From positions 62,001 through 126,000 of the forward strand of contig NZ_BMUY01000005.1 in NCBI RefSeq assembly GCF_014650435.1: 64,000 nucleotides of DNA, written 5' to 3'. The notes under the pieces are model-generated. The model saw only the letters and a program-made list of their open reading frames with translations, did no database searches and had not been told where the DNA came from. The translations under genes were made by a program, and so were the position numbers. This document shows, one piece after another, positions 59,352 through 64,000 of this stretch; the first letter of the stretch is position 1, and each line of letters starts with the position of its first letter. Source of the stretch: Streptomyces tendae. Lineage in GTDB: Bacteria; Actinomycetota; Actinomycetes; Streptomycetales; Streptomycetaceae.

Positions 59352-59900
59352 GTGATCACTCACCCAAGCAGACACTGCACGGTGGAGCTCCAAGCCCTGC
59401 CGTCGCGGATCGGCCAGGTCCGCAGAATCGTATCTGCGCAATTGCGCTACTGGCATATGGATCTCCTGATCGACCGGGCGGTGCTCGGCGTGACGGAGTT
59501 GTTGACCAATGTCCACCTCCATGCGCGGCCCGACAAGACGTGCACCGTGGAGATAGAGCTGCTCCTGGACCGGCTCACGGTCTCGGTGCGCGACCACGAT
59601 CCGCGACTGCCCGTCGTGGACGACGCCGAGCCTCTCGCGACGTGCGGGCGCGGTCTCGCCATGGTGGCCGCGATGAGCGAGAGCTGGGGCGCCCGGCCGG
59701 ACGGCGCGTCGGGCAAGGTCGTCTGGTTCACGCTGCCGACGGCCGTCACCGCCGCGCCGGTCACCGCGCCGCCGGTGGCGACGCGCCCGCCGCGCCGTCT
59801 GGTCGAGGAGGTGCCGGCCGCCGCGTTCGCCGAGGTGGAGCGCGCGGTCGACCTCGGCAGCCCCCAACCCGCTCCCGCCCGGTCGGCCGTTGTCGGCTGA
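59352..59900 (+). CDS. RsbW-like ATP-binding anti-sigma-type regulator
   Basis: A 182-residue GHKL ATPase domain protein, one of the many stand-alone HATPase_c proteins of Streptomyces. The N box is VTELLTNVHLHA, the G1 box is DHDPRLPVV (relatives have D-x-G-x-G, here both Gly are altered), and the G2 box is CGRGLAMVAAM. The C-terminal 45 residues are Ala/Pro/Val-rich and probably disordered. Related proteins phosphorylate anti-sigma antagonists or bind sigma factors; the altered G1 box leaves ATPase activity open. GGGGAG lies upstream of the GTG. No sigma factor gene is adjacent. Confidence 0.83.
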   Translation: MITHPSRHCTVELQALPSRIGQVRRIVSAQLRYWHMDLLIDRAVLGVTELLTNVHLHARPDKTCTVEIELLLDRLTVSVRDHDPRLPVVDDAEPLATCGRGLAMVAAMSESWGARPDGASGKVVWFTLPTAVTAAPVTAPPVATRPPRRLVEEVPAAAFAEVERAVDLGSPQPAPARSAVVG

Positions 59901-60385
59901 CCGGGCGGTGACCGTCCGCTGCCGCGGGCCGTGCGGCACGGGTCCGGCCGACATCCGGAACGCGGGTGCGCGCCTCGGGGCCGGCAACCGCCTTGGTCCG
60001 TCGGGGATGTGACGGGGGTTCGGAGGCCCGAAGGGGTGCGCGGCGCCACCCGGCGCCGGCCGGGGGCTTCCGGTCGGCGCGGGGGCACCACGAGGCCGAC
60101 CGAGCGGCCCGGCGGCGGGCTCGCCGACGTACCGGGAGCGCGGCGACCGCCCGGCGGCGAGTCATCCGGTCCACGCGCACGCGCTGCGGGAACGACGCGC
60201 ACCGGCGCCTCAGCGGCGATCCCCCGCGACCGGCGATCGGTGGCGCCCGCCTCCCGCTGCGGTCCGGACGCCCTCCGTCGCGTCGGCGCTCCCGCGCGGG
60301 TACGGACGGCCGGCGGCCGGTGCGCCCGCCCGTCGTGCGCCGACGGACGGGTGCACCGGTCGGGGAGCACCCGGACCGCCGCGGG
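59901..60385. other. 485-base gap with no supported gene
   Basis: This very GC-rich gap separates the anti-sigma-like gene from the convergent ABC exporter. Open frames exist in several registers but none has a ribosome site or a recognisable sequence. A CGGCGCC-ACCC-GGCGCCG hairpin at 60041-60058 may be a terminator for either side. Nothing else was identified. Confidence 0.5.
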
Positions 60386-62947
60386 CTACTCCGTGGCCAC
60401 GGCGCGCAGTACGTCCAGGCGAGACGCGCGTCGGGCCGGGCGCAGGCCCGCCAGGGCGCCGGCCGCGAGACCGACCAGGGCCACCACCGCGAGCTGCACG
60501 GGCGGCACGGCGAAGGCGAAGGCGCTGTCCGAGGCGCCGTCGGAGGCCGCCACCAGGACCCAGCCGAGGAAGGCACCGAGACCGAGCCCGCCGACCGTGC
60601 CGAAGGCGGCGACCAGGACGGACTCCCAGCGGACCATGGCCCGCAACTGGGCCCGGGTCTGCCCCACGGCCCGCAGCAGGCCGAGTTCGCGGGTGCGCTC
60701 GTGGACGGCCAGGGTGAGGGTGTTGGCGATGCCGAGCAGCGCGATGAGCACCGCGAGGGCGAGCAGCGCGTAGACGAGGGTGAGCATCATGTCGATGCCG
60801 CCCGCGGAGGACTGCGCGTACTCGTCGCGGGTCTGCACCTCGGGGTTGCCGTACCGGTCGGCGACCTTCTCCACCGCCGCCCTGCCCGCGTCAGTGTCGA
60901 CGCCGTCCTTGAAGGCGACGGCGACCAGGGTGTCGGAGTCCTGGGTGCGGTGCGGAGCCCAGGCGGCTCGGGTGATGACGTAGTCGCCGGCGAGTTCGGA
61001 CTGCCCGTAGACCGCGCGGACGGTGAAGGTCCCGCTGCGGCCGTCGGTGAAGGTGAGGCGCGTGGTGTCGCCGGTGGTCAGCCCCCGCTTCTCCGCCTCG
61101 CTCCCGGTGACCGCGATGCCGTCGGTGCCGAGGTGGTCCAGTGAGCCGTGGACGGTGCCCAGGTCGAAGGTGCGGCTCAGGGCGACCGGGTCGGTGACGG
61201 TCAACGCACGTCCCTCGCCGTCCACTTCCGCCACTCCCCGGCCGAGTCCGACGGCGGTGTCCACCTCGGGCAGTTCCTGCACTGCTCCGGCCAGCCGCGG
61301 GCTGAGGCCGCTGCCGCCCGCGCCGAAGGACGGCGCGCTGACGGCGACGTCGCCCGCGAAGGACCGGGAGACGGTCTGGTCCATGGTCGCCTTGAGCGAG
61401 GCGCCGAAGACCGTGAACAGCGACACGACCGCCACGCCTATCATCAGCGCCCCGGCGGTGGCCGCCGTGCGCTTGGGGCTGCGCAGGGCGTTGCGCCGGG
61501 CGAGGACGCCGGTGACTCCGCGGAGCCGGTCCAGCGGGGCCCCGAGGACGCGTACGGCGGTGGCGGAGGCGACCGGGCCGAGTACGACGAAGGAGGCCAG
61601 GGCCAGCACCGCGCCCGCTCCGGCCAGCCACACCGACGGGGAGAGCAGGACCCCGACGAGCGTCACCGCGAGGGCGAGCACGAGCATCCCCGTGCCGGTC
61701 ACCGCCCGTGCGCGGGAGGCGCCTGAGGTGTCGACGGCCGTCTCGCGCAGCGCGGCCAGCGGCGCGGTGCGGCCCGCGCGGGCGGCGGGCAGCAGGGCAG
61801 AGCCGAGGCAGACCACGACGCCCACGGCGAGCGGGAGCAGCAGCGACAGCGCGCTGATCACCAGGGCGCCCTCGGGGAACGGGAAGCCGATCGCCGGGAA
61901 CAGTGCCTGGAGTCCGGCCGCGATGCCGATGCCGCCCGCGAGCCCGGCGGCGGACGCGGTCACGGCCACGACGGCCGCCTCGACGAGGGTGGCGGCGGTG
62001 ACCTGGCGGCGGGAGGCGCCGAGCGCGCGCAGCAGGGCGTTCTCGCGGGTGCGCTGGGCGACCACGATGGCGAAGGTGTTGTGGATCGAGAAGGTCGCGA
62101 CCAGCAGGGCGATGCCGGAGAAGACGAGCAGGAAGGTCGTGAACAGGCTCAGGAACTGACTGGAGATCATGTCGGTGTTCTCCGCGGCCGACTCCTGGCC
62201 GGTGATGGCCTCGACGCCCTCGGGCAGTACGGGGACCAGCCGGTCGACGAGTTCCCGCTGGCCGACGCCCGGTCCGGCCCGCACCTGGATGCTCGCCGCC
62301 TCGCCCGGCCGTGCGGTGAGGTACTTCTCGGCGTCGGCCCGGGTCATGCCGGTGAAGGTCACCTGGGCCATGCCGTCCTCACCCCCGAAGGTGGCGAGGC
62401 CGACCACGGTGACCTCGACGGGGTCGGGTGTGCGCAGGGTGGTGGTGTCGCCGATCGCCAGGCCGCCCTTCTCGGCGGCGCCGCGGTTGACGACGACCTC
62501 GCCGGACTGCTGCGGGGCGCGGCCCTCGGCGAGGCGGTACGGGTTCAGCTCCGGGTCGGTGATCCAGTTGCCGGCCAGGGTGGGGGGTCCCTGGCCGCCG
62601 ATCGGGTCGCCGTTCGCGCCGACGAGTTGACCCGCGCCCTGGATGCTGGGGGCGGCGGCCGCGACGCCGGGCACCCGCTCGATCGTCCGCACCAGGTCGG
62701 TGCCGACCGGCTGCCGTACGCCCTGGCTCTCGCCCGGTGTGGTGATGGCGTCGGCGCTGCGCACCACGGCGTCGGTACCGCCGGCGGCGTTGCCGAACAT
62801 GGTGTCGAAGCCGGCGCGGAGCGTGTCGCCCATGACCAGGGTGCCGGTCAGGAAGGCGACGCCGAGGACCACGGCGAGGAACGTCCCGGCGAAGCGGCGC
62901 TTGTGAGCCCTGAGCGAGGAGGCGCTCAGGCGGACGGAGGCGTTCAT
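60386..62947 (-). CDS. ABC transporter permease, MacB/FtsX type
   Basis: An 853-residue membrane protein. The first helix (FAGTFLAVVLGVAFLTGTLV) is followed by an approximately 230-residue extracytoplasmic MacB_PCD domain. FtsX domain 1 has four helices (FLSLFTTFLLVFSGIALLVA onward) and a second periplasmic domain precedes FtsX domain 2 (MLTLVYALLALAVLIALLGI). RTRENALLRALGASRRQV and RTRELGLLRAVGQTRAQL are the paired coupling helices. Such exporters move peptides, lipids or act as mechanotransmission devices, for example in antibiotic resistance. It overlaps the ATPase gene as ATGA; the ATPase and SHOCT genes precede it. Confidence 0.92.
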   Translation of the reverse strand: MNASVRLSASSLRAHKRRFAGTFLAVVLGVAFLTGTLVMGDTLRAGFDTMFGNAAGGTDAVVRSADAITTPGESQGVRQPVGTDLVRTIERVPGVAAAAPSIQGAGQLVGANGDPIGGQGPPTLAGNWITDPELNPYRLAEGRAPQQSGEVVVNRGAAEKGGLAIGDTTTLRTPDPVEVTVVGLATFGGEDGMAQVTFTGMTRADAEKYLTARPGEAASIQVRAGPGVGQRELVDRLVPVLPEGVEAITGQESAAENTDMISSQFLSLFTTFLLVFSGIALLVATFSIHNTFAIVVAQRTRENALLRALGASRRQVTAATLVEAAVVAVTASAAGLAGGIGIAAGLQALFPAIGFPFPEGALVISALSLLLPLAVGVVVCLGSALLPAARAGRTAPLAALRETAVDTSGASRARAVTGTGMLVLALAVTLVGVLLSPSVWLAGAGAVLALASFVVLGPVASATAVRVLGAPLDRLRGVTGVLARRNALRSPKRTAATAGALMIGVAVVSLFTVFGASLKATMDQTVSRSFAGDVAVSAPSFGAGGSGLSPRLAGAVQELPEVDTAVGLGRGVAEVDGEGRALTVTDPVALSRTFDLGTVHGSLDHLGTDGIAVTGSEAEKRGLTTGDTTRLTFTDGRSGTFTVRAVYGQSELAGDYVITRAAWAPHRTQDSDTLVAVAFKDGVDTDAGRAAVEKVADRYGNPEVQTRDEYAQSSAGGIDMMLTLVYALLALAVLIALLGIANTLTLAVHERTRELGLLRAVGQTRAQLRAMVRWESVLVAAFGTVGGLGLGAFLGWVLVAASDGASDSAFAFAVPPVQLAVVALVGLAAGALAGLRPARRASRLDVLRAVATE

Positions 62948-63693
62948 GAGGGCACCTCGAAGGCTTTCATCCGGTCCAGGACCTTGTCGGCGGTCGGCGC
63001 GTCCATGCGGTCGACGAGGCGTCCGTCGGCGAGGAAGACGACCTCGTCCGCGTGGGCGGCGGCGACGGGGTCGTGGGTGACCATGACGACCGTGCGGCCG
63101 GTCTGCCGGACGGTGCGGCCGAGGAGGCCGAGCACCTCGCCGCCGGAGCGGGAGTCGAGGTTGCCGGTGGGCTCGTCGGTGAAGACCACGTCCGGCTGCC
63201 CGGCGAAGGCGCGGGCGACGGCGACCCGCTGCTGCTGGCCGCCGGAGAGTTCGGCGGGCCGGTGGTGGAGACGGTCACGCAGTCCCACCACGTCGATCAG
63301 CGCGTCGACCCACTCGGTGTCGCCCCGGCGTCCGGCCAGGTCGAGGGGGAGGGTGATGTTCTCGGCGACGGTCAGCGTCGGCACCAGGTTGAATGCCTGG
63401 AAGACGAAGCCGACGCGGTCGCGGCGCAGCAGGGTGAGCCGGCGGTCGTCGAGGGTGCTCAGGTCGGTGTCGCCGATGCGGGCGGTGCCCGAGGTGAGCG
63501 TGTCGAGTCCGGCGGCGCAGTGCATCAGGGTGGACTTGCCGGAGCCGGAGGGCCCCATGATGGCGGTGAAGCGGCCGGCCGGGAAGTCGACGCTCACGCC
63601 GTCGAGGGCGCGTACGGCGGTGTCGCCACCGCCGTACACCTTCACGGCGTCCACGACCCGGGCGGCGGCCCGGGTGACGGTCGTCGTGGTCAT
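62944..63693 (-). CDS. ABC transporter ATP-binding protein, MacB/LolD type
   Basis: A 249-residue ABC ATPase for the adjacent FtsX-type permease. Walker A is [15 protein letters not shown]-loop FQAFNLVPTLTV, signature ELSGGQQQR, Walker B VVFTDEPTGNLD and H-loop MVTHDPVAAAHAD. The sequence AAGLDTLTSG and LDSRSGGEV are typical of LolD/MacB ATPases. Its ATG overlaps the stop of the SHOCT protein gene and its stop overlaps the permease ATG. Confidence 0.94.
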   Translation of the reverse strand: MTTTTVTRAAARVVDAVKVYGGGDTAVRALDGVSVDFPAGRFTAIMGPSGSGKSTLMHCAAGLDTLTSGTARIGDTDLSTLDDRRLTLLRRDRVGFVFQAFNLVPTLTVAENITLPLDLAGRRGDTEWVDALIDVVGLRDRLHHRPAELSGGQQQRVAVARAFAGQPDVVFTDEPTGNLDSRSGGEVLGLLGRTVRQTGRTVVMVTHDPVAAAHADEVVFLADGRLVDRMDAPTADKVLDRMKAFEVPS

Positions 63694-63974
63694 GCCGCAC
63701 CGCCCTTGCCCGTCCGGCCGAACTGCTCGTCCAGCACGGACAGCCGGCGCCAGTACTCGTCCTCGTCGATCTCGCCGGAGGCGAAGCGGTGGCCGAGCAC
63801 GGTGATGGGCGAGTTGTCCGCGACGGTCGTCGGCCGTCCGGGTCCGCGGCGGCCGCGCCACACCGTGCGGCGCAGCAGGGTGATGCCGCCGCCGATGACC
63901 AGCGCCCAGATCACCGGGAAGAGCAGGATCCACGGGCCGGGCCCGCCGTCGCCGAACTGTGCCAGGGTCTCCAT
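63690..63974 (-). CDS. SHOCT-domain membrane protein
   Basis: A 94-residue protein with one helix (PWILLFPVIWALVIGGGITL), a basic linker (RRTVWRGRRGPGR) and a C-terminal SHOCT motif: ITVLGHRFASGEIDEDEYWR then RLSVL. SHOCT proteins are short membrane-tethered partners of unknown role. GAGGAG is nine bases before the chosen ATG; a TTG three codons earlier is less likely. It starts the operon with the ABC exporter and overlaps the ATPase gene by 4 bases. The promoter must lie at or beyond the right edge. Confidence 0.87.
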   Translation of the reverse strand: METLAQFGDGGPGPWILLFPVIWALVIGGGITLLRRTVWRGRRGPGRPTTVADNSPITVLGHRFASGEIDEDEYWRRLSVLDEQFGRTGKGGAA

Positions 63975-64000
63975 GTCGTCCAACTCCTCGGTCGCGATGT

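Noticed and set aside
59931..61144. Two long overlapping plus-strand open frames
   Set aside because: They extend antisense into the FtsX-type permease gene, and no domain is recognisable in them.

Overview
The window is chromosomal DNA from a high-GC actinomycete, almost certainly a Streptomyces. Base composition is very GC-rich, with G or C at most third codon positions. GTG starts are frequent, and genes are densely packed with many 4-base ATGA or GTGA overlaps. Lineage-typical proteins are present: a DUF6643-like Pro/Gln-rich protein, an Rv1733c-type membrane protein, TerD proteins, Lnt and an RsbW-like ATPase. One in-frame TTA codon, the rare bldA-dependent leucine codon of Streptomyces, was found. 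No rRNA, tRNA, CRISPR array or insertion sequence was recognised. One gene remnant was found at 17.7-17.9 kb.

Layout. 0-2.7 kb: the N-terminus of a class III (GABA-type) aminotransferase diverging from a PucR regulator, then a dihydrofolate-reductase-fold protein. 2.8-9.5 kb: an oligosaccharide-use locus (lipoprotein binding protein, two permeases, GH3 glycosidase) with a divergent LacI regulator and a CGAAA-G-TTTCG box between them; it has the layout of the xylobiose bxlEFGA/bxlR system. 9.5-12.5 kb: tautomerase, LysR regulator and a soluble Ser/Thr kinase. 12.5-17.6 kb: a quinate/shikimate catabolic locus (MHS transporter, TetR regulator, shikimate/quinate dehydrogenase, 3-dehydroshikimate dehydratase fused to an HPPD-like domain). 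It is followed by a decayed second shikimate dehydrogenase fragment. 18.3-21.7 kb: two secreted alpha/beta hydrolases preceded by a coupled small peptide.

21.7-31.8 kb is the most unusual region. A divergent PaaX-type repressor faces an eight-gene, mostly overlapping operon: polar-solute ABC importer (three genes), CapA-like protein, class III CoA-transferase, two subunits of the 2-hydroxyacyl-CoA dehydratase/benzoyl-CoA reductase fold, and a DHA2 exporter. The two dehydratase-like subunits have lost most or all of the cysteines that normally hold the [4Fe-4S] clusters. No activase gene is nearby, so the chemistry may be new. 31.8-36.3 kb: a MarR regulator with two CAGGATTCCTG operators controls SDR, amidohydrolase, acyl-CoA ligase and MaoC hydratase genes, a side-chain beta-oxidation-like set. 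36.5-40.8 kb: an MHS transporter, a GAF-PucR regulator and a 3-hydroxybutyrate dehydrogenase.

40.8-50 kb is housekeeping and envelope: Nudix, apolipoprotein N-acyltransferase, an O-antigen-ligase-like membrane protein with the TTA codon, a small membrane protein, a glutamate-racemase-like protein, HpnB-type glycosyltransferase, tandem TerD protein, DUF6643-like and MOSC proteins. 50-64 kb: an Rv1733c-type protein, a large parallel beta-helix/AAA+ fusion (CbxX/EccA type), a polytopic membrane hydrolase, a DeoR regulator, SRPBCC protein, Cds1-type cysteine desulfhydrase with a translationally coupled small ORF, an unknown small protein, an anti-sigma-like ATPase, and a MacB/FtsX-type ABC exporter operon running off the right edge.
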